Translations under genes and position numbers: made by a program | Source: Rhodoblastus sp963703385 | GTDB taxonomy: Bacteria; Pseudomonadota; Alphaproteobacteria; Rhizobiales; Beijerinckiaceae | DNA: 64,000 nucleotides | Assembly (NCBI GenBank): GCA_963703385.1 | Contig: OY969816.1 | Location: forward strand, 930,001 to 994,000 | Direction of reading: 5' to 3' | In this document: positions 26,091-35,237 of the stretch, one piece after another | Layout of the letters: every line of letters begins with the position of its first letter | Position numbering within the stretch: position 1 is the stretch's first letter | The notes under the pieces: generated by a model | The model's input: the letters and a program-made list of their open reading frames with translations, nothing else | Told to the model about the DNA's origin: nothing | Database searches by the model: none

Positions 26091-28409
26091 CTAGCCCGTC
26101 AATTCCGCGAAAAGTTGCGGCAGGCGTTCGGGCAGGCGTTCGACCTTGTCGACGATGGTGAAACCCTTGGCGCCGAAGATGCGCTCGACATAATGGTCGG
26201 CGCGCGGGTCGAGGGTCAGGCAGAAGGTGTGGATTCCGCTTATGCTCAATTCCTCCACCGCCTTTTTGGCGTCGCGGCGCAGGTAATTGGGATCGCGCTC
26301 GTCCACATCCGCCGGCTCGCCGTCGGTGACCAGCAGGATCAGCTTTTTCTTTTGCGGCTGGCGGCGCAATTTGGCCCCCGCGTGGCGCAGGGCCGCGCCC
26401 ATCCGCGTGGAAAAACCGCCCTTCATTCCGGCAAGCCGCGTCTTGGCGGTGTCGTCGAACCGCGTCTCGAACGGCTTTAGGGGAAAATATTTCACGTCGC
26501 CGCGCCCGTCCGAACAAAAACCGTCCAGGGCGAAAGGATCTCCGATGTCGGACAGCACGCGCGAGAGCAAGGCGGAGGCTTCGCGGGTCAGGCCGAGAAT
26601 GCTCTGCTCGCCCGAGGGCGCCGGATCGTTGGTGGATTCCGACAGGTCGAGCAGGATCAGCACCGCAAGGTCGCGGGTTTTCAGGCGGTTGCGCATGGTG
26701 ACGCGCGGGTCCGGGTCGCGCCCGAGCCGCAGGTCGATCAGAAAATCGACGGCGGCGTTGATGTCAATCTCGTCGCCGTCCTCCAGCTTGCGCTCGCGCT
26801 GCACGCCCTGCGGCCTCAGCTTGTCCACGATCTGGCGCAGGCGGCTGGCGACCGGCTTGTGGCGGGAGACGATGGCGTCGATGTCGCCCGGATCGCCGGG
26901 CGGGCCGCGATACTCGCGTAAAATCGCCCAGTCGGGCCTAAAAGTCTGCGCCTGATAATCCCATTCATGATAGGGGAAAGGGTCGGAGACCGGATCGGTC
27001 CCGTATTTCTCGTTGAAAGTCGTGTTGTCGTCGTCATAGAGCGTCCCATCGAGCGTCCAGACTTCCTGGGCGTCGTCGCCGGCGGTCTCGACCTCGACCT
27101 CGTTGACGAATTCCATCAGCGAGACGCGGCGGCGGGTCTGCTTCGGCATGTGGATGCGCTCGGCCTCGCGCGCCCAGTCGAGTTCGGCGAAGGCCCAGAT
27201 ATAGCGGTTGTCGTCGCGGTGGGGCAGGCGCAGCCGCTGCAATTGCCGCAGCGAGGGCAGGGCGCGACGCTGGCTGAGCAGATGATAAAGCTCCAGCCCA
27301 AAACCCCAGGCGAAATTGGCGTCCTCGCCTTTTGCCGGAAAAGTCTCGTGGAAGCGGCGGGCGAAGGCGTCGGCTGCGGCGTCGCCGGTTTGCGCCTGAG
27401 GGTCGAGCAGGGCGAGGGCCAGGCGCTCCAGCAGCGCCTGCGAGGGATGCTCCGACGGGCCGCGCTCGACGGCCAGCGCCGGGCGCCACAGGCTTTTCAG
27501 GCCGGGCAGGTCGCGCATCGCCAGAGCTTCTACGCGCGCGTCCTCGATGAAGCCGATCAGCTGCATCTGCGCCTGGGTCAGCTCCTGGGCGGAAATCGGC
27601 TCGCGCATATAGACGAGATGCGCGGCCATGTGGGCGGCCGCCGCGCGGAACAGGTCGAGGCCCGGCAGGCCGGGCTCGTCCTGCGCGGCGTCGGGCAGGC
27701 GCAAGGCGAAATCCTCGATGAAGGGCTGGAATTCGGCATATTCGGCGGAAGCCGGACGCAGGAAGAACTCGCGGCCCCACAGCGCGCGCAAAGTGGCTGT
27801 CAGCTTGCGCTGATGATCGACGAACAGAGCGCCCTTGCGCTCCTTTTGCAGCATGGCGAGGCTGTCGGGCGTGGCAAGCGCGAAATATTGGGCCTGGGTT
27901 TTAAAATCGGTCCGATGCGCCTCGGCGCCGAAAAAGGCCCAGCGCCTCAAGCCGCCCAGCGACAGCTTGTGCAGCAGGTCGTCGAGCACGCCGAACATCG
28001 GCCTTAAACCCCGCGGGGCGCGCGCCGAAAGCTGGTGCAGGAACTGGACGTAAGCCGCGAAGAGATCGGCGTCGCCAAGCCGCCGCGCGGCATTGGGCGC
28101 GGTGGCGAGGAACATGGCGATGACCTCGCCGGAGGTGACGGAAGCGAGCTTCATCGCGGCAAGGGCGCAATCCTTGACCTGATCCTCGCCGATCTCGCGG
28201 GCGAGCGCCGGCATGGCTTCGAGAAAGGCCAGCACCGGGCCGGGGCCGCGGCCGAGCTCGGACAGGCCGCGCGCGCCTTCGAGATAATTGCGCAAGCCTG
28301 CGGGGCTGAGATTGCGCGAGGCCTCGTGCAGGACTGCGTCGAGGACCTCGGCGATTTGCGGCGAGACCTCGGCGAGGGACTGCCGATAGGCGGCGAGTTC
28401 CGGGTCCAT
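26091..28409 (-). CDS. cbbO: RuBisCO activase subunit CbbO (VWA domain)
   Basis: CbbO is the adaptor of the CbbQO activase, which removes inhibitory sugar phosphates from RuBisCO. It tethers the AAA+ ring CbbQ to the enzyme. The 772-residue protein has a long helical N-terminal region (to about residue 550) and a C-terminal von Willebrand A domain. Its metal-site motif is visible as LDLSEST (DxSxS) near residue 580, with LVTDGEPADVDERDPNYL near residue 705. It lies 11 bases downstream of cbbQ and is the last gene of the operon. Confidence 0.93.
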   Translation of the reverse strand: MDPELAAYRQSLAEVSPQIAEVLDAVLHEASRNLSPAGLRNYLEGARGLSELGRGPGPVLAFLEAMPALAREIGEDQVKDCALAAMKLASVTSGEVIAMFLATAPNAARRLGDADLFAAYVQFLHQLSARAPRGLRPMFGVLDDLLHKLSLGGLRRWAFFGAEAHRTDFKTQAQYFALATPDSLAMLQKERKGALFVDHQRKLTATLRALWGREFFLRPASAEYAEFQPFIEDFALRLPDAAQDEPGLPGLDLFRAAAAHMAAHLVYMREPISAQELTQAQMQLIGFIEDARVEALAMRDLPGLKSLWRPALAVERGPSEHPSQALLERLALALLDPQAQTGDAAADAFARRFHETFPAKGEDANFAWGFGLELYHLLSQRRALPSLRQLQRLRLPHRDDNRYIWAFAELDWAREAERIHMPKQTRRRVSLMEFVNEVEVETAGDDAQEVWTLDGTLYDDDNTTFNEKYGTDPVSDPFPYHEWDYQAQTFRPDWAILREYRGPPGDPGDIDAIVSRHKPVASRLRQIVDKLRPQGVQRERKLEDGDEIDINAAVDFLIDLRLGRDPDPRVTMRNRLKTRDLAVLILLDLSESTNDPAPSGEQSILGLTREASALLSRVLSDIGDPFALDGFCSDGRGDVKYFPLKPFETRFDDTAKTRLAGMKGGFSTRMGAALRHAGAKLRRQPQKKKLILLVTDGEPADVDERDPNYLRRDAKKAVEELSISGIHTFCLTLDPRADHYVERIFGAKGFTIVDKVERLPERLPQLFAELTG

Positions 28410-28420
28410 CGCCGCCTCCG

Positions 28421-29227
28421 TTACGGGAAGAAGGCGGCGACCGCCGCGTCGAGCGCGTCGCGCATGTCGGGGTCGTCGGTCAGCGGCCGCACCATGGCGA
28501 TGCGGCAGGCGTCCGGCGCCGGCACGCCCTTGACGATCAGGGCGCCGGCATAGACCAGCAGGCGGGTGGAAATGCCTTCGTCCAGCCCGTGGCCCTTGAG
28601 GTTGCGCGAGCGCAAGGCGATCTGCGCCAGCTTTTCCGCCTGTTTGGGATCGATCCCGGTCTCATGGGCGACGATCTCGGCCTCGATTTCCGGCGTCGGA
28701 TAATCGAAATCCAGGGCGCCGAACCGCTGCTTGGTCGAAGGTTTCAAGTCCTTCATCAGCGACTGGTAGCCGGGGTTGTAGGAGATCACCAGCTGAAAGT
28801 CGGGATGGGCGGTGACCAGCTCGCCCTTCTTGTCGAGCGGCAGCACGCGGCGGTGGTCGGTGAGCGGATGGATGACGACGGTGGTGTCCTGGCGGGCCTC
28901 GACCACTTCGTCGAGATAGCAGATCGCGCCGATGCGCGCGGCGGCGGTGAGCGGTCCGTCCTGCCAGCGGGCGCCGTCGCGGTCGAGCAGGAAACGCCCG
29001 ACCAGATCGGCGGCGGTCATGTCCTCGTTGCAGGCCACGGTGACCAGCGGGCGGCCCAGGCGGTGGGCGATGAATTCGACGAAACGCGATTTGCCGCAGC
29101 CGGTGGGGCCTTTCAGCATCATCGGCAGGCGCGCGTCATAGGCGGCCTGGAATTGTTCGATTTCGTGGCCGGCGGCGCGGTAATAGGGCGCGGTCCTGAC
29201 CCGGTATTGGCTTGCAACATCGTCCAT
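28421..29227 (-). CDS. cbbQ: RuBisCO activase AAA+ ATPase CbbQ
   Basis: This MoxR-type AAA+ ATPase of 268 residues forms the motor ring of the CbbQO activase. Walker A is GPTGCGKS near residue 40; Walker B is ICYLDEVVEA near residue 103. A sensor stretch QLVISYNPGYQ and the arginine-containing KPSTKQRFGALDFDYP follow. I placed the start at 29227 (MDDVASQYRVR) because AAGGAA stands just upstream and the longer frame covers the intergenic hairpin. It lies 231 bases downstream of cbbS. Its presence with CbbO fits the form IA enzyme encoded here. Confidence 0.94.
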   Translation of the reverse strand: MDDVASQYRVRTAPYYRAAGHEIEQFQAAYDARLPMMLKGPTGCGKSRFVEFIAHRLGRPLVTVACNEDMTAADLVGRFLLDRDGARWQDGPLTAAARIGAICYLDEVVEARQDTTVVIHPLTDHRRVLPLDKKGELVTAHPDFQLVISYNPGYQSLMKDLKPSTKQRFGALDFDYPTPEIEAEIVAHETGIDPKQAEKLAQIALRSRNLKGHGLDEGISTRLLVYAGALIVKGVPAPDACRIAMVRPLTDDPDMRDALDAAVAAFFP

Positions 29228-29330
29228 CGTTGGATTCCTTGGGCGGGTTTCCTCGGCGTCTTTTTTTTGCGCGCGCATTTTTTTGAGCGGAGGCGCGCAT
29301 CCCAGTAACCGGAGGCGCGGATTCCTTGAG

Positions 29331-29360
29331 CGCCTTCGGACCGGAGGAAGTCCGAAGGCG
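29331..29360 (-). promoter_or_regulatory. Strong hairpin between cbbS and cbbQ
   Basis: A perfect 11-bp stem (CGCCTTCGGAC with GTCCGAAGGCG, eight-base loop) lies in the 231-bp gap between cbbS and cbbQ. There is no good T-run after it on the minus strand. It looks more like an mRNA stabiliser or partial terminator that keeps cbbLS mRNA more abundant than cbbQO; this role is inferred. Confidence 0.6.
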
Positions 29361-29458
29361 TCTTTGGCCATTGGCTCTTACAAGGACCGATGGCGTCCGC
29401 GCCGTCGGGAGAGGAAACGCGGGGTCCTCGCCCGCCGATGGCGCGCGGGGTTTTCAGG

Positions 29459-29812
29459 TCACGCCGCGGGGCGGAAGATCAGCATCGCCGCGCCTTGAGT
29501 CTGGCGGACGTTGTCGTAGCCGATCAATTTCACCAGATGCTTGGGATTGGCTTTGCGGCAGGCCTCGGCCTCGGCGAGGATGCGGTCCACATCGGTTTCG
29601 CCGAACATGGGCAGCTTCCACATATACCAATAGTCCATCATCGCATTTTCCGGCTCGCAATGTTCGACCGCCGGGTTCCAGCCGCGATCGACGATATATT
29701 GCACCTGCTTGCGCAATTCTTCGTCCGTCATCTGCGGCAGATAGGAGAAGGTCTCGAACCTCTTGCTGGCTTCGTCGCCGATACGGGACGGATAATCCTG
29801 AACGTTGCTCAT
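29459..29812 (-). CDS. cbbS: RuBisCO form I small subunit
   Basis: This 117-residue small subunit caps the L8S8 RuBisCO. Family landmarks are FSYLPQMTDEELRKQVQYI (residues 22-40), GWNPAVEHCEP and the aromatic stretch YWYMWKLPMF. The C-terminal part ends with KLIGYDNVRQTQGAAMLIFRP. The short length without a C-terminal extension fits green-like form IA, in contrast to red-type form IC small subunits. It lies 82 bases downstream of cbbL on the same transcript. Confidence 0.96.
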   Translation of the reverse strand: MSNVQDYPSRIGDEASKRFETFSYLPQMTDEELRKQVQYIVDRGWNPAVEHCEPENAMMDYWYMWKLPMFGETDVDRILAEAEACRKANPKHLVKLIGYDNVRQTQGAAMLIFRPAA

Positions 29813-29894
29813 CTTGTGTTCTCCAAAAATAGCTGGGACTCGACGCCTGGGCTCACGCGTGAGCCCAGGCGTCCGCGCCGACCGGCGCGGCGAT

Positions 29895-31313
29895 TTAGCG
29901 ATGGGCGACGTCGAGTTTGTCCACCGTGTCGAATTCGAACTTGATCTCTTTCCAGGTCTCCATGGCGATCTTCAGTTCGGGCGAGTGCTGGGCGGCCTTG
30001 GTGAGGATGTCGCGGCCCTCGCGCTCCAGGTGGCGGCCCTCGTTGCGGGCCTGGACGCAGGCTTCCAGCGCCACGCGATTGGCCGCCGCGCCGGCCGCGT
30101 TGCCCCAGGGATGACCGAGCGTGCCGCCGCCGAACTGAAGCACCGAGTTGTCGCCGAAGATCGAGACCAGCGCCGGCATGTGCCAGACATGGATGCCGCC
30201 GGAGGCCACCGGGAACAGGCCGGGCATCTGGCCCCAGTCCTGATCGAAGAAGATGCCCTTGGCGCGGTCTTCCTTGGTGTAGCGCTCGCGCATCATGCCG
30301 ATCCAGCCGAGCGTCGCCTCGCGGTCGCCTTCGAGCTTGCCGACGACGGTGCCGGAGTGGAGGTGGTCGCCGCCGATCAGGCGCAGCAGCTTGGTCAGCA
30401 CGCGGAAGTTGATGCCGTGGCGCGGGTTGCGGTCGATCACCGCATGCATGGCGCGGTGGACGTGCAGCATGACGCCGTTGTCGCGGCACCATTTGGACAG
30501 GCTGGTGTGCGCGGCCCAACCAAGGGTCAGGTAATCGCTCATCACGATCTTGGAGCCGATTTCCTTGGCGAATTCGGCGCGCTTGTAAACCTCTTCCATC
30601 GTCGGGCCGGTGACGTTCATGTAATGGCCCTTCTTCTCGCCGGTCTCGACCTCCGACTTGTCGATCGCCTCCTGGCAGAACAGGAAGCGGTCGCGCCAGC
30701 GCATGAAGGGCTGCGAATTGACGTTCTCGTCGTCCTTGGTGAAGTCGAGGCCGCCGCGCAGGCACTCATAGACGGCGCGGCCGTAGTTCTTGGCCGAGAG
30801 GCCGAGCTTGGGCTTGATGGTGCAGCCCAGCAGCGGGCGGCCATATTTGTTGAGCTTGTCGCGCTCGACATAGATGCCGTGGGGCGGTCCGGGGTTGGTC
30901 ATCACGAACCACAGCGGGAAGCGGATGTCCTCCAGGCGCAGGCTGCGCACCGCCTTGAAGCCGAACACATTGCCGACCAGCGAGGTGAAGACGTTGACGA
31001 CCGAGCCTTCCTCGAACAGGCCCATCGGATAAGCGATGAAGGCGTAGAAGGCTTCGTCGTCGCCGGGCACGTCCTCGATGGCGTAGGCGCGGCCCTTGTA
31101 ATAATCGAGATCGGTGAGAAGGTCGGTCCACACCGTGGTCCAGGTGCCGGTGGAGCTTTCCGCGGCCACGGCGGCGGCGGCTTCCTCGCGCGGCACGCCC
31201 GGCTGCGGCACGATCTTGAACACCGCCAGCACGTCGCTTTCGCGCACCGAATAATTGGGCTCCCAATATGTTTCCCGATATTCCTTCACGCCTGCTTTGT
31301 AGGTCTTGGCCAT
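29895..31313 (-). CDS. cbbL: RuBisCO form IA large subunit
   Basis: This is the catalytic subunit of ribulose-1,5-bisphosphate carboxylase (472 residues), which fixes CO2 in the Calvin cycle. The active-site Lys of GCTIKPKLGLSAKNYGRA and the carbamylated Lys in GGLDFTKDDENVNSQPF are present. So are the loop 6 region HSGTVVGKLEGDR with its Lys and the C-terminal FGGGTLGHPWGNAAGA. The N terminus (TYWEPNY, EESTGTW-type AAESSTGTWTTVWTDLL) is of the green-like IA type. I chose ATG 31313 because AAGGAGGAAAG precedes it; the frame extends further upstream without support. Confidence 0.97.
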   Translation of the reverse strand: MAKTYKAGVKEYRETYWEPNYSVRESDVLAVFKIVPQPGVPREEAAAAVAAESSTGTWTTVWTDLLTDLDYYKGRAYAIEDVPGDDEAFYAFIAYPMGLFEEGSVVNVFTSLVGNVFGFKAVRSLRLEDIRFPLWFVMTNPGPPHGIYVERDKLNKYGRPLLGCTIKPKLGLSAKNYGRAVYECLRGGLDFTKDDENVNSQPFMRWRDRFLFCQEAIDKSEVETGEKKGHYMNVTGPTMEEVYKRAEFAKEIGSKIVMSDYLTLGWAAHTSLSKWCRDNGVMLHVHRAMHAVIDRNPRHGINFRVLTKLLRLIGGDHLHSGTVVGKLEGDREATLGWIGMMRERYTKEDRAKGIFFDQDWGQMPGLFPVASGGIHVWHMPALVSIFGDNSVLQFGGGTLGHPWGNAAGAAANRVALEACVQARNEGRHLEREGRDILTKAAQHSPELKIAMETWKEIKFEFDTVDKLDVAHR

Positions 31314-31428
31314 TGGGCTTTCCTCCTTAAGCGATCGGCTCGCGGCCGGACCGTCGGAAAACTTTTTGCGCTTGTTTTCGCTTTGACTGAAGTTCATAGT
31401 TTTAAGTGTCATATCATAGTGGAGTATA
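31314..31428. promoter_or_regulatory. Divergent cbbL-cbbR control region
   Basis: The 115-bp space between the divergent cbbL and cbbR genes must contain both promoters and the CbbR operator. The part near cbbR (about 31395-31428) is strikingly AT-rich and holds T-N11-A type stretches such as TTCATAGTTTTAA, the loose consensus of LysR regulators. Exact sites cannot be fixed by eye. AAGGAGG near 31324 serves cbbL. Confidence 0.65.
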
Positions 31429-32325
31429 ATGGTGCTGCGCCGGGTGACCTTGCATCAATTGCGCCTGCTCGCGGCGCTCGGCCGACACATGAACATGACC
31501 CGCGCCGCCGAGGAAATGCATATGACGCCCTCGGCTTTTTCCATTCAGATCAAGCAATTGGCGGACGCGCTCGGCGCGCCCCTGCATGAGCAGGCGGGCA
31601 AGAAGCTCTTTCTCACCGAGGCCGGCCGGGCGGGCGCGCGGGCGGCGCGGGAAATAAACGCGCGGCTGGACATGCTTGGCCAGGAACTTGCGGAAATGCG
31701 CGGGCTGGAGCGCGGCGAGCTGCGCCTCGCCATGATCACCACCGCACGTTATTTCGCGACCCGGCTGATCGGCGATTTCTGCCGCCTGCATCCCAAGATC
31801 GAACTGATCATGGAAGTGGTCAACCGTGACCAGATGCTGGAGCGCATGGCCCAGAACCGCGACGATCTTTACATCATGGGCCGCATCCCGCAGGACATGG
31901 AGGTCGAGGCCTTCGCAATCGCGGAAAATCCGCTGGTGATGGTGGCGGCGCCCGATCATCCGCTCTGCGCCGCCCACGATATTCCCGCGAAAAGCCTGGA
32001 AGACGAGCCTTTCCTGCTGCGCGAGCCGGGCTCCGGCACCCGTCAGGCGGCGGAGCGTTTTTTCGCCGGCCACAAGATCGGCCCGCCGGCGCGCATGACG
32101 CTCGGCAGCGACGAAACCATCAAACAAGCCGCCGCCGCCGGCCTCGGCCTCGCCATCCTCTCCCGCCACGTCCTGACGCTCGAACTGGCCGGCGGCCTGC
32201 TGCGCGAACTCGACGTGCAGGGCTTTCCGATCGTCGGCCAATGGTACGCCGCCCATCTGAAAGCCAAAAGACTGTCCCCGGCGGCGACGGCTTTTTTGCA
32301 AATGCTGAAAGGCGCGCAGGCTTGA
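31429..32325 (+). CDS. cbbR: LysR-type regulator CbbR
   Basis: This 298-residue LysR regulator has its helix-turn-helix at residues 5-65 (TLHQLRLLAALGRHMNMTRAAEEMHM) followed by an effector-binding domain. It is transcribed divergently from cbbL, the standard arrangement for CbbR, which activates the cbb operon when reductant or Calvin-cycle metabolites signal. The motif EPGSGTR near residue 200 is typical of the CbbR/CysB side of the family. ATG 31429 overlaps the AT-rich control region. Confidence 0.92.
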   Translation: MVLRRVTLHQLRLLAALGRHMNMTRAAEEMHMTPSAFSIQIKQLADALGAPLHEQAGKKLFLTEAGRAGARAAREINARLDMLGQELAEMRGLERGELRLAMITTARYFATRLIGDFCRLHPKIELIMEVVNRDQMLERMAQNRDDLYIMGRIPQDMEVEAFAIAENPLVMVAAPDHPLCAAHDIPAKSLEDEPFLLREPGSGTRQAAERFFAGHKIGPPARMTLGSDETIKQAAAAGLGLAILSRHVLTLELAGGLLRELDVQGFPIVGQWYAAHLKAKRLSPAATAFLQMLKGAQA

Positions 32326-32393
32326 CGCCAAAGTCGGCGGCGGCCTTCTGCGCGTGGTAAACTTGTCTGGTTCAAGCTCGCCTGGAGGCGGTC

Positions 32394-33416
32394 ATGAGGC
32401 AGATCTGGATCACCAAGCCGGGGGCGCCCGAGGTCCTCGCTGTCAGGCAGGCGCCCGATCCCGAGCCGGGAGCCGGGCAAATGCGCATCCGCGTCGAGGC
32501 CAGCGGCGTCAATTTCGCCGATATTCTCGGCCGTCTCGGCCTTTACCCCGATCTGCCGGCCATGCCGGTCGTTCCCGGCTATGAGGTGAGCGGCCGTGTG
32601 GACGCCGTCGGCGAGGGAATCGGCGCCGATTGGGTGGGACGCGACGTGATCGCGATGACCCGTTTCGGCGGCTATGCCGATGTCGTCTGCGTCCCCTCGA
32701 AACAGGTTTTTGTCCGTCCGGAGGGGATGCCGGCGGAGGAGGGGGCGGCGATCCCCGTCAATTATCTCACCGCCTGGCAGCTGATGATCACCATGGGCGG
32801 CCTGAAGGCCGGGGAAACAATCCTCATCCATTCCGTCGGCGGCGGCGTCGGCATCGCCGCGACGCAAATCGCGAAACATGTCGGCGCGCGGGTGATCGGC
32901 ACGGCCTCGGCGGCCAAGCACGAGCAATTGCGCGCGCTCGGCGTCGACGGGCTGATCGATTACCGGACCGAGGATTTCGAGAAGCGGGCGCGCCAAATGA
33001 CCGGCGGGCGCGGCGTCGACCTCATTCTCGACGCGGTCGGGGGCGAGTCGTTGAAGAAGGGCTACCGTCTGCTGGCGCCGGGCGGCAGGCTCGGCATGTT
33101 CGGCATTTCCTCCGCCGCGACCGGCAAGGAACGCAGCCTTGTGAGCATGGTGAAGCTGCTGGCTTCGACGCCTTGGCTGCAATTCAACCCGGTCGCGCTG
33201 ATCAACGACAACAAGGGCGTGTTCGGCGTCAATTTCGGCCATATGTGGGGCGAAATCGACAATATCCGCAATTGGGCGGACCAATTGTTCGCTCTATGGA
33301 GCGCCGGCGCGATCAAGCCCAGAATTGCGCGCGTCTTCAAATTCGACGAGGCCGCCCAGGCCCATCATTTCATTCAGGACCGCCGCAACATCGGCAAGGT
33401 GTTGCTCGTCCCGTAG
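32394..33416 (+). CDS. Zinc-independent quinone oxidoreductase-like MDR protein
   Basis: This medium-chain dehydrogenase/reductase of 340 residues is of the NADPH:quinone oxidoreductase or synaptic vesicle protein type. The N-terminal domain has SGVNFADILGRLGLYP; the cofactor site is IHSVGGGVGIAATQIAKHVGARV near residues 144-166. DLILDAVGGESLKKGYRLL follows. No zinc-binding Cys set is seen, so an alcohol dehydrogenase role is unlikely; the true substrate is unknown. CTGGAGG precedes the ATG. It follows cbbR by 68 bases, but a link to carbon fixation is not implied. Confidence 0.85.
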   Translation: MRQIWITKPGAPEVLAVRQAPDPEPGAGQMRIRVEASGVNFADILGRLGLYPDLPAMPVVPGYEVSGRVDAVGEGIGADWVGRDVIAMTRFGGYADVVCVPSKQVFVRPEGMPAEEGAAIPVNYLTAWQLMITMGGLKAGETILIHSVGGGVGIAATQIAKHVGARVIGTASAAKHEQLRALGVDGLIDYRTEDFEKRARQMTGGRGVDLILDAVGGESLKKGYRLLAPGGRLGMFGISSAATGKERSLVSMVKLLASTPWLQFNPVALINDNKGVFGVNFGHMWGEIDNIRNWADQLFALWSAGAIKPRIARVFKFDEAAQAHHFIQDRRNIGKVLLVP

Positions 33417-33476
33417 AACAGCGTGCGAAAAAGCTGATGTCGGTTTTTTAAAAAAAACGCTGCGAAAACAAAGGAC
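33417..33476. repeat. REP-like element copy
   Basis: The pieces GCGTGCGAAAAAG and ACGCTGCGAAAACAAAGG recur in the same order near 40955-41030. They form the two inverted arms (CAGCGT and ACGCTG) of a dispersed palindromic repeat. It lies between convergent genes. Confidence 0.6.
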
Positions 33477-33528
33477 TCTAGGCCGCAGGCGATTCAGCCC
33501 CCGACATCGATTCCAATCGCCGCCTGCG

Positions 33529-34125
33529 TCACGCCCTCAGCGCCAAGGCGAAGGCCTCGGGGCCGGGCCAGCCGGAGAGCAGGCGGTTCTTGATGATGAA
33601 GGAGGGCGTGCTGGAGACGCCGATGCGGTCGAGGAAATCCATCTGGCCGATGATCCGGTCGCGGACCTCATGGCTGTTCGCCGTATCGGCGAGTTTCTTG
33701 ATGTCGAGGCCCATGGCCTGGGCCGCGTCCAGGGCGACATCGCCGTCGATCCGGCCTTTTGTCGCGTAAAGCGCGCGATGGAAGGCGAAAGCTTTTTCCG
33801 GGCCGTAAAGCATCAGAACCGCTTGCCGCAATTTCGCGGCCTGGACCGAGCCGACCGCGAGCATCGGGCTGTCCATCAGGCCGAGGCGCAGCTTTTTTCG
33901 CGCCACCAGGCCGTCGAGGCTCTGGAAAGCCTTGCGGCAATAGGGGCAGTTGTAGTCGAAAATTTCGATCGCCGAGGGGCCGGAGCCAAACCAAGACAGG
34001 CCGGGCACGACATTGGGATCTACGCCCGGGGGCAGGGGGACCAGGGGCAGTTCGTCGGCCGTGAGCGCGAAGGCCCGCGCCGACGGCAGAAGCGCGAGGC
34101 TGGCGAGGAAAAGGCGTCGATCCAA
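33529..34125 (-). CDS. DsbA-type thiol:disulfide oxidoreductase
   Basis: This exported thioredoxin-fold protein contains the active site CPYC in EIFDYNCPYCRKAFQSLDG and the cis-Pro loop GVSSTPSFIIKN near the C terminus. An N-terminal segment RRLFLASLALLPSARAFA resembles a signal peptide with a possible twin-arginine start. No ATG lies in frame before the signal. TTG 34125 with GGAGC upstream is my choice (198 residues); another TTG at 34185 would add 20 residues. It is transcribed away from the RMD1-like gene. It likely handles disulfides of periplasmic proteins; partners are unknown. Confidence 0.8.
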   Translation of the reverse strand: MDRRLFLASLALLPSARAFALTADELPLVPLPPGVDPNVVPGLSWFGSGPSAIEIFDYNCPYCRKAFQSLDGLVARKKLRLGLMDSPMLAVGSVQAAKLRQAVLMLYGPEKAFAFHRALYATKGRIDGDVALDAAQAMGLDIKKLADTANSHEVRDRIIGQMDFLDRIGVSSTPSFIIKNRLLSGWPGPEAFALALRA

Positions 34126-34228
34126 AAAATTGCTCCGTCGGGTTCGGGCGGCGCGCCAGCATAGGGCGCCGGCGACAGAGGGCAAGCAAAGCGAGCAAAT
34201 GTCGCGAAACTGCGGTAAAAGGCTGGCG

Positions 34229-35038
34229 ATGAGCGAATCTCAACCTCCCGTCGCGCCCTTGCGCTTCACCGCCCGCGCCCTGCTGCTGGGCGACCGCATC
34301 GACCTGAACGGGTTGGAGCGCGCCGACGCCATTTCGGCCTCGCCGCTCGCCTTCCATGTCGGGCAGAGCGGCAAGGTCGCGCTCTATCGCTATGGCGTCG
34401 CCGTCCTCGCCGGCCTGACCCCGCTCGAAGAGGAGGATGTGCTGGCGCGGCTCAGGGACCGGGTGGTCGGATCGCCTTTGCGCAAGGAGGACGAGGCCGT
34501 GATCCTGCTGGTCGGCGAGGCGGAGGATCGCGTCGCGCCCAATGGCGCGATCGCGCTCAAGGATCTGTCCAACGAGCGTTTTCTGGTTTTCGCCGACGCG
34601 ATCGCCAAGAGCGTCGCGCTGGCGCGCGACGAACGCGAGGTCAATAGCGTCTTCGACAAGGTCGAGCCTTTGGCCAATGTGCTGGGGCGCGTCGGCCGCC
34701 CGATGCGCAACCGCCGCGAAATGCTGCGCCTGATCGGCCAGGCGCTCGGCGTGCAGCACCGGCTCTCGGGCCGCGTCGCGGTCGATGACAAGCCTGATGT
34801 GCTGTGGGACCGGCCCGACCTCGAGCGGCTCTACGCCCGGCTGGAGGACGAATATGAGCTGAAGGAGCGGGGCCAGACGCTCCAGCGCAAACTGGAGGTC
34901 ATTGTCGAGACCGTCCGGGCGCTGACCGAGATCATCGACGCCGACCGCTCCTCCTTCATGGAAATGGCGATCGTCCTGCTCATTGTCGCGGAAATCGGGA
35001 TTTCCCTGTTCGAAATCCTGTTTGCGCGGGGTCATTGA
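34229..35038 (+). CDS. RMD1/DUF155 family membrane protein
   Basis: This 269-residue protein resembles the RMD1/YagE (DUF155) family: a mixed N-terminal domain with LERADAISASPLAFHVGQSGKVALYRYGV, and a helical part with FADAIAKSVALARDE and LERLYARLEDEYELKERG. A single C-terminal hydrophobic segment (about residues 245-264) anchors it to the membrane. The molecular function of this family in bacteria is unknown. ATG 34229 follows AAAAGGCTGGCG; the longer frame upstream overlaps the divergent thioredoxin-fold gene. Confidence 0.8.
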   Translation: MSESQPPVAPLRFTARALLLGDRIDLNGLERADAISASPLAFHVGQSGKVALYRYGVAVLAGLTPLEEEDVLARLRDRVVGSPLRKEDEAVILLVGEAEDRVAPNGAIALKDLSNERFLVFADAIAKSVALARDEREVNSVFDKVEPLANVLGRVGRPMRNRREMLRLIGQALGVQHRLSGRVAVDDKPDVLWDRPDLERLYARLEDEYELKERGQTLQRKLEVIVETVRALTEIIDADRSSFMEMAIVLLIVAEIGISLFEILFARGH

Positions 35039-35237
35039 ACCCGCGTGACATTTTTGTCATAGCCGCCGCCCGCGCCGCGCCAAATTCGGGCATCGCCATT
35101 GACAGCGCGGCCATTTCTTCCCACTAGAGGGCTTGTCGCGCAGGCGCCGCAACGAAGGCGGCTGGCGCTTTTCGGACGCGCTTTCCGGCGGCGGAAGACG
35201 CAAAAGCTCCGTCGTCAGCCGCCGAAGAGACCTGACC

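Noticed and set aside
34013..34228. N-terminal extension of the RMD1-like protein.
   Set aside because: It would overlap the signal-peptide region of the divergent DsbA-like gene and is Arg-rich low complexity; similarity begins at ATG 34229.
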